DNA of 64,000 nucleotides from Prevotellaceae bacterium (GCA_015256945.1 JABZLB010000011.1:1-64000), one strand, 5' to 3'; counted from the stretch's first letter, positions 17,425-26,969 are shown. Notes: a model not told the origin generated them from the sequence alone. Program-made: numbers and translations.

Positions 17425-18378
17425 TTACTGTGCGTAAGTGATGGTTATCTTCTTAACACGCAATTGAACACCGCCACCGGTAGAACCTGTAAACACGTTT
17501 GTATAAACAGCATCGTTACCGCTGAAGGTAACAGTAGCTGTGGTATTACCTACATAATCAGTTCCGTTATAAGAATCGCAGTCGAAGGTTACCTTTGCAA
17601 TTTTGGCTTTACCGTTGATGGTTATCTTACAGTTGGCATAGGTACGTATTCCACTGGTAAGTGAAGAGAAGATAGGTTTGTGCGTATTGCCATTGCTGTC
17701 GAAGGTTGCAGTGGCACCGTCGGGGAATGTAATGGTTGTTACTTCAGCATTGTTGGCAAGTCCGAGTGTATTGAGATCAACACTTGTCGTTGTAGTACCC
17801 GCAGTAGCATTGCTGTTAGTAAGTGTAACTGTTGTTCCAGAAATATTCAATCCTTGTGAAGGTGTGGCTGGCGTTGACGGTGTAGAGGCACCACTTGTTT
17901 GTCCATTTTGTGAAACAATATAGTTACCCTGCTTGACCTCTTGTGTTGTACCGAACAAGGTTAGCTCGCCATAAATGACAACCTCGTCGCCAACCTTTAT
18001 GGCGTCAGATGATGTAAAGTGCTGATTTCCCAAGGCGTAGCCACGGTATATTTTGAGCTGAACGGAGTTCCCTTTCTTATCAGCGATAGAGTAAGTAGCA
18101 TTACCATAGCTACCGGTATCGATGTTATCAATTTGGTTTATTACTCCTTTGATATACACCTTATTGGATGTATAGGTACCGTTGCTGATGAGATCGAGAG
18201 CTGCAGCCACGTTATAGGCGGTAGCAACAGACGCACCATCTCCTTGGGGAGCAACGTTTTCGTTGGTTGATTCAGAAGGTTTATAAGTAAAATGATAAGG
18301 TTCTGGTACATCTTCACAGCTGGTGAAGGACAGAACCGCCATAGCCATCATGATGGCTGCTTGATAAAATCTTTTCAT
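17425..18378 (-). CDS. OB-fold (DUF6359-like) lipoprotein
   Basis: A 317-residue lipoprotein (MKRFYQAAIMMAMAVLSFTSC). Residues about 48-160 form an OB-fold domain of the type labelled DUF6359 in Bacteroidales: VAAALDLISNG, VYIKGVINQID, YSIADKKGNSVQLKIYRG, VGDEVVIYGELTLFG. A Ser/Thr/Pro linker follows, then a beta-rich C-terminal domain with many Thr/Asn strands. OB folds in this setting may hold nucleic-acid pieces at the surface. It is the third gene after the TonB receptor and the DUF5689 lipoprotein (35-base gap), so it probably belongs to the same operon. Confidence 0.7.
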   Translation of the reverse strand: MKRFYQAAIMMAMAVLSFTSCEDVPEPYHFTYKPSESTNENVAPQGDGASVATAYNVAAALDLISNGTYTSNKVYIKGVINQIDNIDTGSYGNATYSIADKKGNSVQLKIYRGYALGNQHFTSSDAIKVGDEVVIYGELTLFGTTQEVKQGNYIVSQNGQTSGASTPSTPATPSQGLNISGTTVTLTNSNATAGTTTTSVDLNTLGLANNAEVTTITFPDGATATFDSNGNTHKPIFSSLTSGIRTYANCKITINGKAKIAKVTFDCDSYNGTDYVGNTTATVTFSGNDAVYTNVFTGSTGGGVQLRVKKITITYAQ

Positions 18379-18413
18379 TGTTATCTTTATTTTTTATTTG
18401 TCTGGAGTTTATT

Positions 18414-19286
18414 TTAGTGAACTTCTTCTACGTCGTTAATATTGCGAATAATCAATTCCCAGGTATTGTTATACCTAATCATGATTCCCGTTACATTTAC
18501 TGTACCCGTAGGTAATGGGTTACCGGCAAAGCTTGCATATTGACTGTTGTAGAGATAAATGGAATTACCATATTGCGTAAAGTATACCGAGCCTTTATTG
18601 CTTGCATCATAATACTTTTTCTTTCCGTCAGCACCCCTGAATGTTACATTCTTTATAGTAACGAGCTTACCACCATAAAGCAGACCGTTAGAAGCTGCCG
18701 ACCATGTGCTGTTATACTCAATGGGCTGAACACTTTTGCCTGATGCAATAATCTTATAATGCTGATTCCAGAGGTGTAAGCTCATGCGACTGACGAAAGA
18801 AACCTGTGTAGTATCTCCCGTATTTGTTTTATAGTTCTGGAAGTAGGGCGTTCCAATGGTAGCTTGTTTGCCTTTGTCACTTCCCACACTGAGGCCGCGG
18901 AGGTTAATTAACAATTCTGTTCCAACAGGGAATTTGCCACGAAGACCGCCTTCGCCAATCGCAATAATGATAGCTCCAGTACCATCATCCACAGATATTT
19001 TGTTGTAGAGGTTACCAGAAATATCGTTACCCGTAACAACTCCCTTTATCTGAAGGTCTTTGTCTATAAGTTTATAAGGAGTGCCATTACGATAGTCGGT
19101 ATTGATTTGTGCAGAATAATTCTGCTTAAGCTGTGCAATACTTATCACATTAGTCTCCTGAAGATACTTGTTGCCAAGGCCTATTTCTCCGGCCGTTTTT
19201 TCTGGCTCGTCCCATCCGCTGTTCATACATGATGCCATGATACCGCAGACGAGGCCCATCATCAAGATGTATTTAAGAGTTTTCAT
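18414..19286 (-). CDS. DUF5689 (OB-fold) lipoprotein
   Basis: I choose ATG 19286 (MKTLKYILMMGLVCGIMASC), a good lipoprotein signal; an upstream ATG adds only three residues. The 290-residue product matches the DUF5689 family: ISIAQLKQNY near the start, then an OB-like domain with LQIKGVVTGND, NKISVDDGTGAIIIAIG and GTELLINLRGL, and a second one with LVTIKNVTF near 210. DUF5689 proteins are typically encoded next to a TonB-dependent receptor and an EEP nuclease in Bacteroidota, exactly as here. The function is not established; a surface-exposed partner of the receptor is the natural guess. Confidence 0.8.
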   Translation of the reverse strand: MKTLKYILMMGLVCGIMASCMNSGWDEPEKTAGEIGLGNKYLQETNVISIAQLKQNYSAQINTDYRNGTPYKLIDKDLQIKGVVTGNDISGNLYNKISVDDGTGAIIIAIGEGGLRGKFPVGTELLINLRGLSVGSDKGKQATIGTPYFQNYKTNTGDTTQVSFVSRMSLHLWNQHYKIIASGKSVQPIEYNSTWSAASNGLLYGGKLVTIKNVTFRGADGKKKYYDASNKGSVYFTQYGNSIYLYNSQYASFAGNPLPTGTVNVTGIMIRYNNTWELIIRNINDVEEVH

Positions 19287-19297
19287 ATGTAGCAATT

Positions 19298-21775
19298 TTA
19301 AAATTTATAGGAAACCTGGAACATTCCGTTTGTACCGAAAGCGTAATACTTTTTGGGGTTTTTCGAGAAACGATACACGCGTGTGTTACCAGTAGATGTA
19401 CGATCAGAGCGGCTCTGTTCGTAGCCACCAGTTACAATTCTGCGGTTATTGAGAATGTTTGTAATCATGAAATTGAAATTCAAACTACCGTGTTTAAGAT
19501 AGATACTCTTGCCAATTGAACCGTCAAACATCCATCCTCCATTGCCCGTCGCCTGAGCAGGAGCATTATTTTCATTCCCAATGACACTCTTATACCTATA
19601 ATAAGGTGAATAGCTCAGGTAAATACGGTCGTACCAATTGCCGTTTAAATCAATGAACCAGCCGCCTTTATGGTAACTCAATGCAATGGAAGTGGCTGTC
19701 AATGGTGTGCCGTCTTCGCGCATTCCCTTAACAAAAGCCTCATCGGGTGCACTGTAAACACCTTCGGTTGAGTTCAGATAAATTACGTTTGCACTACTGA
19801 TATTCTTAGCTTCACTGATGGTTCCAAGAAGCTTTAAGTCCAGAAAAGAGGCAAGTTTAAATTTAAGTGCTCCTTCAATACCGTAAGATTCTTTCCTTAA
19901 TCCAGAAAGTGAGTTGTATGAAAAACTGTTAATGTCGTCGAAGTAGAAGCAATTCCATTCGGTAACATTCGACATATAGTTATAGTAAGCATTTATATTT
20001 GCATGGAGCCAGCTGTTGAGAAACTGGTAGCCTACTTCTGAAGAGAACAGACGTTCGTTATGTAAATTCATAACAAAATCATTGTTTACTTCAGGAGCAT
20101 AAAAGGCGGTAGATGCTGACGGTGCGTGCATATCATATCCCATGCCAAGGGTAAGGGTATTGCCTCCACCTAAGTTAAAGTCGCCACTGGCTTTGAAACC
20201 TCCTTCAAGAAATTTGGCAGTCTTACTTTTTCCATATGAGTTATCGGCAAAAAGACCATTGCGCATTTTACCGTCGCGTTGCATGGCCTGTCCACCTAAA
20301 CGTGCAGAAACCGAGTAGTGAACGATGCCGAAGTCTTCAGTATAGCTTGTCCAGACCTGAGCTTTATTCACAAGAATATGGTAGTCGTAGCCAAAACGGT
20401 CACCTTTTTTCACTGTACCATTGGCCTGATTCAAGTCGTATTGCAGACGGTCAGAGCCAGCAGGATATGTGCCTAAGGCATAGGTGTTAATGTTATGAAA
20501 GGAAGATGCTCCCAGCAAATCTTCCATGGTTTGGAAATGATTGTTGTCATTATGGGCAACAAAGAAACCATTGTTCCAAACACTTTTCTCTGTAATGTGT
20601 GATGTTAATGTTGACGAAAGGGTGAGATTAAAGGCGTTCGAGTTGCGGGCTTGTATGTAATACATGGCATCAGCACCTTGTGAAGCCGCCTGCCTGTTGG
20701 CATAAATAAGCTGATCAAAGCTTATTTGACGTGCAGCCATACTTCCCATAAAGTAGTTTCGTGCTGTCAGAAAATCCTGATAACCCTGCTCTGTATTGTA
20801 GTCGTTACCCCAGACATCGTAATAGCTCGATGGCAAGCGCTTCCAATAATCAGGCTGTGGATTGTCACCACCATTGTAGTTTAGTTTGGTGCTTTTGTAC
20901 ATTCCATATTTACCAAAAAGCGATGTAACGAGTTTGTTATTGTCGTTCATCTTCCAGTCCCATGTAAAAATGGCTGATGGTGTAAAGTCACGAATAACGC
21001 GGCTATTGCGTATTTTCCCGTTCTGATAGCCCCAATACGGATTGTATTGATAGTCGTTTGCGAGCCAGTACATTTCGTCGGTTGATGCTCCTTGTGATGC
21101 GCGTTCAGTAGGATTTCCCCAGGTTGACAATGCCAAAGAGTGATTTCCGAGTAGCTTTTGCACTGCAAAGAAATAGGAAAGAGAATTATAAAAGGTTCCT
21201 TTTACATAGCCACGGTTTGCCCAACGATAAGTAATGTTGGCAGAGTAGGCCCAGCCTTTATCATTTAAACCGCTGTTATAGGTATACATTCCTCGTAGCG
21301 TGTAGTTGCGATTAGCTGCTGCAAGCGAGAATCTTTGGCCGGAAGCCATGTCGGCTGACCTGAAATCGTAGTTGTTACTACCGCCTAAAGCAGTATAGGC
21401 AAAATTGTTACCCTCAAAAGGAAGTGACGATTCTAAGTTGCGAGTTTGTTGATTAAGCCCCCCAATCATGGAATAACGAAATTGCCCTGATTCCATATCA
21501 TTAACAGGAGCACCATTAATATAAATTTCATTATACTTCTGATTCAGTGCACGATAACGGAATCGCATGGGTGAGAAAAGGAAACCAACCTCTGCCGCGT
21601 AGGCATTAGAGTTAGAATTAATTATGGATACATTTCGTTCCATATTTTCGTCTTCTCCCAGCTGTGCTTCTGTAAACGTAAAAGCAGTCTCCCCAACACT
21701 TGTTGAATCTTCTTGTGCAAATGTTAGCGGAGCATAGCTTAAGGCTAAAAGAGCCACGACAAGCTTTTTCTGCAT
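19298..21775 (-). CDS. TonB-dependent receptor partnered with DUF5689 protein
   Basis: An 825-residue outer-membrane receptor. ATG 21775 gives the signal peptide MQKKLVVALLALSYAPLTFA; 14 codons further upstream are not signal-like. There is no N-terminal CarboxypepD-like extension; a plug region (about residues 40-170, with INGAPVNDMESGQFRYSMIGGL) is followed by a long 22-strand-type barrel and the terminal aromatic strand FQVSYKF. No SusD partner is present, so this is not a classical glycan locus. It heads an operon with the DUF5689 and DUF6359-like lipoproteins and is divergent from the EEP nuclease gene. Confidence 0.85.
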   Translation of the reverse strand: MQKKLVVALLALSYAPLTFAQEDSTSVGETAFTFTEAQLGEDENMERNVSIINSNSNAYAAEVGFLFSPMRFRYRALNQKYNEIYINGAPVNDMESGQFRYSMIGGLNQQTRNLESSLPFEGNNFAYTALGGSNNYDFRSADMASGQRFSLAAANRNYTLRGMYTYNSGLNDKGWAYSANITYRWANRGYVKGTFYNSLSYFFAVQKLLGNHSLALSTWGNPTERASQGASTDEMYWLANDYQYNPYWGYQNGKIRNSRVIRDFTPSAIFTWDWKMNDNNKLVTSLFGKYGMYKSTKLNYNGGDNPQPDYWKRLPSSYYDVWGNDYNTEQGYQDFLTARNYFMGSMAARQISFDQLIYANRQAASQGADAMYYIQARNSNAFNLTLSSTLTSHITEKSVWNNGFFVAHNDNNHFQTMEDLLGASSFHNINTYALGTYPAGSDRLQYDLNQANGTVKKGDRFGYDYHILVNKAQVWTSYTEDFGIVHYSVSARLGGQAMQRDGKMRNGLFADNSYGKSKTAKFLEGGFKASGDFNLGGGNTLTLGMGYDMHAPSASTAFYAPEVNNDFVMNLHNERLFSSEVGYQFLNSWLHANINAYYNYMSNVTEWNCFYFDDINSFSYNSLSGLRKESYGIEGALKFKLASFLDLKLLGTISEAKNISSANVIYLNSTEGVYSAPDEAFVKGMREDGTPLTATSIALSYHKGGWFIDLNGNWYDRIYLSYSPYYRYKSVIGNENNAPAQATGNGGWMFDGSIGKSIYLKHGSLNFNFMITNILNNRRIVTGGYEQSRSDRTSTGNTRVYRFSKNPKKYYAFGTNGMFQVSYKF

Positions 21776-21815
21776 AATTAAATAGATTTTGAATAAAATA
21801 TGTAATTGATGATGC

Positions 21816-21823
21816 AAAGATAC
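21816..21823 (-). promoter_or_regulatory. -7 box of the receptor operon
   Basis: CAAAGATA on the plus strand reads TATCTTTG on the minus strand, about 41 bases before the chosen ATG at 21775, supporting that start. No clear -33. Confidence 0.5.
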
Positions 21824-21900
21824 TTAATTTAATCTTAATGATATGGACATATTTTATTAATTTTTGTATGGCGTGTATCAATTGTTTCAATATTAATTAC

Positions 21901-21908
21901 GATATTTG
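21901..21908 (+). promoter_or_regulatory. -7 box of the EEP nuclease operon
   Basis: GATATTTG matches TAnnTTTG at seven of eight positions, 20 bases before the ATG at 21929. It is back-to-back with the receptor promoter, so the two transcripts may be co-regulated. Confidence 0.45.
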
Positions 21909-21928
21909 CAAAAAATAAACGTAGCACA

Positions 21929-23092
21929 ATGAAAAAGTTTTTTTTCTTTCTTATTTTGATGCTGACGACCAGTTTATTGGTTTCAGCTCAAAAGAAATAT
22001 TCAGTCTATGCCGTAGGTTTTTACAATCAAGAGAATCTTTTTGATACTTGTCATGATGTCGGGAAGCGCGACTACGACTTCCTTCCTTCTGGTTCCTATC
22101 GATGGAATAAGCTGAAGTACAGTCATAAACTGCATAATATGGCTCGTGCTTTAAGCGATATGGGTACAACAATATTACCCGGGGTGGGGTGTTCGGTGAT
22201 TGGTTTGGCCGAGGTTGAAAACGATAAGGTATTAACCGATCTTTGTAACCAGCCCGAGCTTAAGCAAAGAGGGTATCAGTTCTGCCATGTTGAAGGTCCT
22301 GATCGACGGGGTATTGATTGTGCCTTATTGTATAATCCCAAGCTTTTCCAGGTCGATGACGTAAAGCTTTATCCCTATATTCCCACAGAAAAACAAGATA
22401 GCAACTTTCGTACTCGTGGCTTTTTTGCTGTCAGCGGCAGGCTGGCAGGCGACCGCCTTGTTGTAATTGTCAATCATCTTCCCAGTCGTTTTAATGGTCC
22501 TTATTATCGCGAAGTGGGAGCAGCACAAGTCAAGGCTTTGAAGGATAAAATTCTGGCATCCGATAAAAATTGCAAAGTTATTGTCATGGGTGATATGAAT
22601 GATGACCCTGTTGATAAGAGCATGCACGATGTGCTTTCGGCCAAAGAGGAAATTTCATTAGTAGGTCCTGATGATATGTATAATCCGTGGTATAATGTTC
22701 TTACAAAGCAGCATACAGGCACATTACAATATCAGGGTAACTGGAATTTGTTTGATCAGATTATACTTTCTCCTACGCTTCTTAACAAAGCCGGGTCAAA
22801 AGACTATCATTCCCTTAAGTATTGGAAGAGTGAAGTGCAGCGAATGCCCTATCTTTTCCAGACCGAAGGGAAATACAAGGGAGCAACACGGCGTACTACT
22901 GCTGGCGGTGTGTGGCTCGATGGTTTTTCAGATCACCTGCCTACTGTGGTATATCTTGTAAAGGAACAAGGTGTTGCGAAACCAGCTTCAAAACTTGTAA
23001 AGCTGCCCGATTACGATGCAGCACAACTTAAATACATTGCTGAGTGTGATGCTGAACGTAAGCTTTTAGAGGAAAAAGACCCGATGAAATAA
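21929..23092 (+). CDS. Secreted endonuclease/exonuclease/phosphatase family protein
   Basis: A 387-residue EEP-superfamily enzyme with signal peptide MKKFFFFLILMLTTSLLVSAQ. All metal and catalytic motifs are present in order: YNQENLFD, LAEVEN, RRGIDCALLYNP, VNHLPSRF, GDMNDDP, and the final SDHLP. These residues bind Mg and cleave phosphodiester or phosphomonoester bonds; substrate may be DNA, RNA or a small phosphate ester. It is divergent from the receptor operon and is the usual companion of DUF5689 proteins, so it may process nucleic acid for that system. Two intracellular genes (a UDG-like protein and udk) follow at 22 and 20 bases. Confidence 0.88.
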   Translation: MKKFFFFLILMLTTSLLVSAQKKYSVYAVGFYNQENLFDTCHDVGKRDYDFLPSGSYRWNKLKYSHKLHNMARALSDMGTTILPGVGCSVIGLAEVENDKVLTDLCNQPELKQRGYQFCHVEGPDRRGIDCALLYNPKLFQVDDVKLYPYIPTEKQDSNFRTRGFFAVSGRLAGDRLVVIVNHLPSRFNGPYYREVGAAQVKALKDKILASDKNCKVIVMGDMNDDPVDKSMHDVLSAKEEISLVGPDDMYNPWYNVLTKQHTGTLQYQGNWNLFDQIILSPTLLNKAGSKDYHSLKYWKSEVQRMPYLFQTEGKYKGATRRTTAGGVWLDGFSDHLPTVVYLVKEQGVAKPASKLVKLPDYDAAQLKYIAECDAERKLLEEKDPMK

Positions 23093-23114
23093 TTCATACA
23101 TTAAGTAGTTCTCA

Positions 23115-23708
23115 ATGATGAATACCGATGAAATAGAAACACACCCCTTTGAACCTTTTCTCCCTTCGCATGCACGTTTGTTGATGTTGGGAACATTTCC
23201 ACCGGCTCCACATCGTTGGTGTATGGAATGGTACTATCCAAACTTCACCAATGACATGTGGCGCATCATGGGATTATGCTTTTATGGCGACAAGATGCGT
23301 TTCGTTGACCAGGAAAACAAAACCTATAAGGTTAACGAATTAAAGGCTTTTATGTATGAAAAAGGGATTGCAATTTTTGATACTTGCCTGCGTATTCGTC
23401 GTACAAAAGGTACAGCAGCCGATAAGGATCTGGAAATAATAGAGCAGGCCGACCTCGATAATATGCTCCATTCGCTGCCTCAATGCAAGGGTGTTCTGGC
23501 TGCGGGACAATTAGCTACTTCAGTATTTACCAGTCATTATGGTATTGAAGTTGGCAAAATGAAAATGGGAGAACATGTTGATTTCACTTTTGAAGATCGC
23601 ATAATAGGCTTATACCGTGAACCCAGTTCATCAAGAGCGTACCCCATGAAGGTTGAGAAGAAAGCAGAATATTATAGTCAGATGTTTCGCGAAACAGGCA
23701 TTTTGTAA
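23115..23708 (+). CDS. Uracil-DNA glycosylase superfamily protein
   Basis: A 197-residue protein of the UDG fold, related to the Bacteroidota uracil/deoxyinosine-type glycosylases. The active-site loop is LMLGTFPPAPH (residues ~22-32) and the DNA-intercalating end is PSSSRAYPM. An alternative start is the second Met. No signal peptide. It would remove damaged bases in the cytoplasm, but the exact lesion cannot be told because this subgroup lacks the canonical GQDPYH motif. It is in operon with the EEP nuclease and udk; the spacing suggests co-transcription, the shared theme being nucleic-acid/nucleoside metabolism. Confidence 0.7.
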   Translation: MMNTDEIETHPFEPFLPSHARLLMLGTFPPAPHRWCMEWYYPNFTNDMWRIMGLCFYGDKMRFVDQENKTYKVNELKAFMYEKGIAIFDTCLRIRRTKGTAADKDLEIIEQADLDNMLHSLPQCKGVLAAGQLATSVFTSHYGIEVGKMKMGEHVDFTFEDRIIGLYREPSSSRAYPMKVEKKAEYYSQMFRETGIL

Positions 23709-23728
23709 ACAGAAAACAACACACAAAC

Positions 23729-24412
23729 ATGATGAACGATACACAAGCAACAACTAACCCTGTTGGAAAGGTGGTAAATGCACCGTTAGATAAGATAACC
23801 ATTATTGGCATTGCCGGAGGAACAGGTTCAGGTAAGACTACTGTTGTTAAGAAAATTGTAGAAGCACTTCCGCCACATTATGTAGCTGTTGTTCCGCTCG
23901 ATTCTTATTATAATGATACTACTGGCATGACGCCCGAGGAGCGAAGCAACATCAATTTTGACCATCCCGATGCTTTTGATTGGAAGCTTCTTATCAAACA
24001 TGTGAACGAATTGAGCAATGGTCGCGCCGTAGAGCAGCCTACATATAGTTATATTATCAGCAACCGTTTGCCCGAAACCATTCATGTTGAGCCTAAACCC
24101 GTGATAATTATTGAAGGTATTATGACACTTATCAACAAACGATTGCGTGACATGATGGACCTGAAGATATTTGTTGACTGTGACCCTGACGAACGCCTTA
24201 TACGCAATATTCAGCGCGATACTATCGATCGTGGCCGTACAGTATCCATGGTTGTTGACCGCTATCTTAAAGTTCTTAAGCCCATGCACGAGCAATTTAT
24301 AGAGCCGACCAAGCGTTTTGCTGACGTAATTATTCCACAGGGTGGTGAGAATATAAAGGGTATCGGCATGCTTACCAACTATATTGAGACTCTCGTTCCC
24401 AAAGAAGAGTAA
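23729..24412 (+). CDS. udk: Uridine kinase
   Basis: A 227-residue uridine/cytidine kinase that phosphorylates nucleosides to UMP/CMP in the salvage pathway. The P-loop GGTGSGKT is at residues 30-37; PLDSYYND, FDHPDAFDW and YSYIISNR are the substrate-binding segments, and RDTIDRGRT lies in the lid region. The N-terminus is about 20 residues longer than in E. coli Udk. Last gene of the EEP-UDG-udk operon; a strong hairpin terminates it. Confidence 0.95.
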   Translation: MMNDTQATTNPVGKVVNAPLDKITIIGIAGGTGSGKTTVVKKIVEALPPHYVAVVPLDSYYNDTTGMTPEERSNINFDHPDAFDWKLLIKHVNELSNGRAVEQPTYSYIISNRLPETIHVEPKPVIIIEGIMTLINKRLRDMMDLKIFVDCDPDERLIRNIQRDTIDRGRTVSMVVDRYLKVLKPMHEQFIEPTKRFADVIIPQGGENIKGIGMLTNYIETLVPKEE

Positions 24413-24470
24413 GCCAGAAAGGACGTTAAACTGCTATGGTTTGAGCCTTGTTGATATAATATAAAAGAAG

Positions 24471-24515
24471 AATCCCCGCACTCTTACATTTAAAGAGTGC
24501 GGGGATTTATTTTGA
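24471..24515 (+). terminator. Bidirectional terminator after udk
   Basis: A perfect 15-bp stem (24471-24485 with 24493-24507) followed by TATTTTG. It lies between converging genes and can serve both. Confidence 0.75.
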
Positions 24516-24556
24516 AATAGCCGCTCTGCAGAACGGAATTACTATTTCATTATGGT

Positions 24557-25540
24557 TTACTTAATTTTCTCGTATACGTAAACCTCGTGAACTTCACCCG
24601 TATAACCTTCCTCTGCGAAAGGACCCTGGCTCATACCTAAGATAATCTGTGTACCACGGTTGTTGAGTACTAACAGGTCGTCTGTAAGAGGGTCAACTGT
24701 AAGACCTTCAATTTCGCCACAACGACGGAAGTCCTTCATGTCGCGGAAAAGGGTGAGGTGGCGTGAGAAAGCGCCAGCAGGAATAAGGCCAGTACGCTTT
24801 ACAACCTTACCGTTTTCGTCAACCTTTACGTTCCATGGGTCAGCCTTTTCAGGTTCTGTACCCTGTTTTAAACCATAATATGGAGCGCCGGCAATGTCGG
24901 CAACGTACAGGTTGTCAGAGATATGATAGGTTGATTCACCATCATCGGCAGCGAAAAGCATCTTACCGTCTGCAATATAGATACCCTGGCACCAGTAGGG
25001 TTCAGGACGGCATTGCATCTTGGTGTAATACTTTTTCGTAGCAAGGCTGTAAGCATATACATAGCGACTGTCAACCCAATCGGACAACCAGATGAGGCCT
25101 GTTTCCCTGTCGACGGCAACACCTGAGCATTCTACCTGTCCCGATTCAGGGCACCATGGAATATCTTCAATCCATTTCAGCGTCTTTGCATCGTATACTG
25201 ATATTGAAATATTTTCACCACGGCCCAGGTTAAAGTGCTCGTTACCGGTATAAATCTTGCCGTCATATACGTCAATATCACCGAAATGGTTAGCCTTTTC
25301 AGGGTGTGGGAACAATGGATCATCCTTAGTTTGAACTCTTTTCTGAACAAGATTCCAGTTATGATCGTACTTATACAGACCACGTGTATCAGATAGATAG
25401 AAGTAGTCCTTGTCAGCAGCGATACCCTGACGTGCAGGAACCTGGATTACTTTCTTCAGGCGATATTCTGTTCCCAGGTGCTGGGCGTAAGCGCCAGAGC
25501 CAAGAATACTGGCTGCTAAAAGAATGAATAATTTCTTCAT
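24557..25540 (-). CDS. Secreted beta-propeller protein, unknown function
   Basis: A 327-residue protein with signal peptide MKKLFILLAASILGSGAYA. The mature part is a run of blade-like repeats (GIAADKDYFYLSD, GDIDVYDGKIYTGN, GVAVDRETGLIWLSD, GIYIADGKMLFAADD, IEGLTVDPLTDDLLVLNN) typical of NHL/SdiA-regulated or esterase-like phytase propellers. It ends in KIK with no sorting segment, so it is probably periplasmic or released. No catalytic residues can be assigned. It is encoded 102 bases after the porin gene in the same direction and may be expressed with it. Confidence 0.6.
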   Translation of the reverse strand: MKKLFILLAASILGSGAYAQHLGTEYRLKKVIQVPARQGIAADKDYFYLSDTRGLYKYDHNWNLVQKRVQTKDDPLFPHPEKANHFGDIDVYDGKIYTGNEHFNLGRGENISISVYDAKTLKWIEDIPWCPESGQVECSGVAVDRETGLIWLSDWVDSRYVYAYSLATKKYYTKMQCRPEPYWCQGIYIADGKMLFAADDGESTYHISDNLYVADIAGAPYYGLKQGTEPEKADPWNVKVDENGKVVKRTGLIPAGAFSRHLTLFRDMKDFRRCGEIEGLTVDPLTDDLLVLNNRGTQIILGMSQGPFAEEGYTGEVHEVYVYEKIK

Positions 25541-25590
25541 GATTTTGTTTATTTAATGGGTTAATATAATAGTTGCTTTATGTTTATTGA

Positions 25591-25623
25591 GAATTTGCTC
25601 TGTCATGACGATGGAGCAAATTC
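25591..25623. other. Hairpin between porin and beta-propeller genes
   Basis: GAATTTGCTC (25591-25600) pairs perfectly with GAGCAAATTC (25614-25623) around a 13-base loop. No T-run follows on the minus strand, so it may be a processing or attenuating element rather than a full terminator. Confidence 0.4.
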
Positions 25624-25642
25624 CCGTTCAGGTTGTTTTTGC

Positions 25643-26878
25643 TTAGAAAGCAAAGCGTCCCATCAACTGTATTTGGTTGTTACCGTTGTAGCCCAGAGCT
25701 GTTTTAGCATCCTTATCGTAGAAGAAGTGATGGTAGTTAAACTGAATAGTCACATTCTTGAACAACTGATAGTTCAGACCAACGAGGATACGATTGTAGT
25801 TGTTTGCCGTGCCTCTGTTGTTACCTGTAACCACACCTGCAGCACCCTGCTCACTGTGATCCTTGTACATATCCCAGCGAACCATAGGCAGCCACTTGTT
25901 AATATGGTATGCAGCAAGAACGTAAGCACCCTGCTCATCAATAATTTTTACTCCGTCTACATTCGATTTCATCAAACCGTATTCAGCGCGAAGGTCTATG
26001 CCTTCAGGGTCATTATACCATGCACCAACAACAAAACGGTTCATGGGATTGTACTTACCTGTCCCAACTCCTGTGCCACCGGCCAGTGTTTGAGAAGAGT
26101 AACGGCCGTAGTTATAGGTAGCCTTTACATTAAAGAACTTAATGGGGCGAACAGTAACGCTGGCATAAACGTCCTTTGAACTGTTGCGATCGTCCTTCGT
26201 TGGCAGCGAACCGTTGGTCAAAGCCAGGTCATAATGCAGATAGCGGAAACCCTTACCGCTGTCGAATGCGTCTCCCATAATCATTACTCCAAGGTCACGT
26301 CCGTAGTCAACGAGGTTGTATTCGTATGGGTTACGGCATGCCATGCGGTATACAATGTTAGAGAAATCAACGGTCTCAAGAGTCTTGGGAGAGATGTCGT
26401 AGTTCTCATAGCCCAGAGGAGTATAGAACTGTCCTGCGCGGATTTTGAACTCAGGCATGAACTTTATGGTTGCAAAAGCGTCCATTACCTGTACTGTTTT
26501 CTGGCCGTTACCATTGGTAGAGCCTGCGATTCCATTAAAAGCCTCGATCTGTAAACGGAAGTCAACTTTCTCGCCTACGTTGCCATCCATGATTAAGCGC
26601 AGGCGTTTTGCCTGGAAAGATGAGCTGGCATGTGAACCCGATGCGCTTGTTTTGCTCCAGTTCCAGCCTGTTTGCAGGTAACCAGAGAACTTAGGCATGT
26701 GACTGATTATTTTCTCCCAAGTCGACTGTTCTTGCTGTGCTACCGTGTCAATTCTGGCTGTTTCGGTAACGTTTGCTGTTTCGTTGGTCGATGTCAGCGC
26801 CGGATTCCCGTTTTCTGTTGCAAACACTGGTGTTGCCAATGCTGCAGATACGAGGAATAATGATAAACCTTTCTTCAT
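25643..26878 (-). CDS. OprP/OprO-type porin
   Basis: A 411-residue outer-membrane porin with signal peptide MKKGLSLFLVSAALATPVFA. After a short polar region it has the family start PKFSGYLQTGWNWS, then QAKRLRLIMDGNVGEKVDFRLQIE, and ends in the barrel strand IQLMGRFAF. Family members form trimers and pass phosphate, polyphosphate or other anions; the anion specificity of Bacteroidota members is generally not known. A -7 box is at 26970-26977. Its closeness to nuclease and nucleoside genes would suit phosphate uptake, but that is inference. Confidence 0.82.
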   Translation of the reverse strand: MKKGLSLFLVSAALATPVFATENGNPALTSTNETANVTETARIDTVAQQEQSTWEKIISHMPKFSGYLQTGWNWSKTSASGSHASSSFQAKRLRLIMDGNVGEKVDFRLQIEAFNGIAGSTNGNGQKTVQVMDAFATIKFMPEFKIRAGQFYTPLGYENYDISPKTLETVDFSNIVYRMACRNPYEYNLVDYGRDLGVMIMGDAFDSGKGFRYLHYDLALTNGSLPTKDDRNSSKDVYASVTVRPIKFFNVKATYNYGRYSSQTLAGGTGVGTGKYNPMNRFVVGAWYNDPEGIDLRAEYGLMKSNVDGVKIIDEQGAYVLAAYHINKWLPMVRWDMYKDHSEQGAAGVVTGNNRGTANNYNRILVGLNYQLFKNVTIQFNYHHFFYDKDAKTALGYNGNNQIQLMGRFAF

Positions 26879-26969
26879 AATAGTTAAATTAACAGTTTAT
26901 ATATTAAAAATTTAAGAGTATCCTGATTCTAATTTTATTTTGAAATACCAAAAGGCTTGTTTTCTTTCG

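Noticed and set aside
19298..21775. A SusC/SusD-type polysaccharide utilisation locus
   Set aside because: No SusD, glycoside hydrolase or hybrid two-component gene is present at either TonB receptor in the window.
24557..25540. A beta-propeller phytase
   Set aside because: Some blade motifs resemble esterase-like phytase domains, but the calcium- and phosphate-binding residues expected of a phytase cannot be identified.
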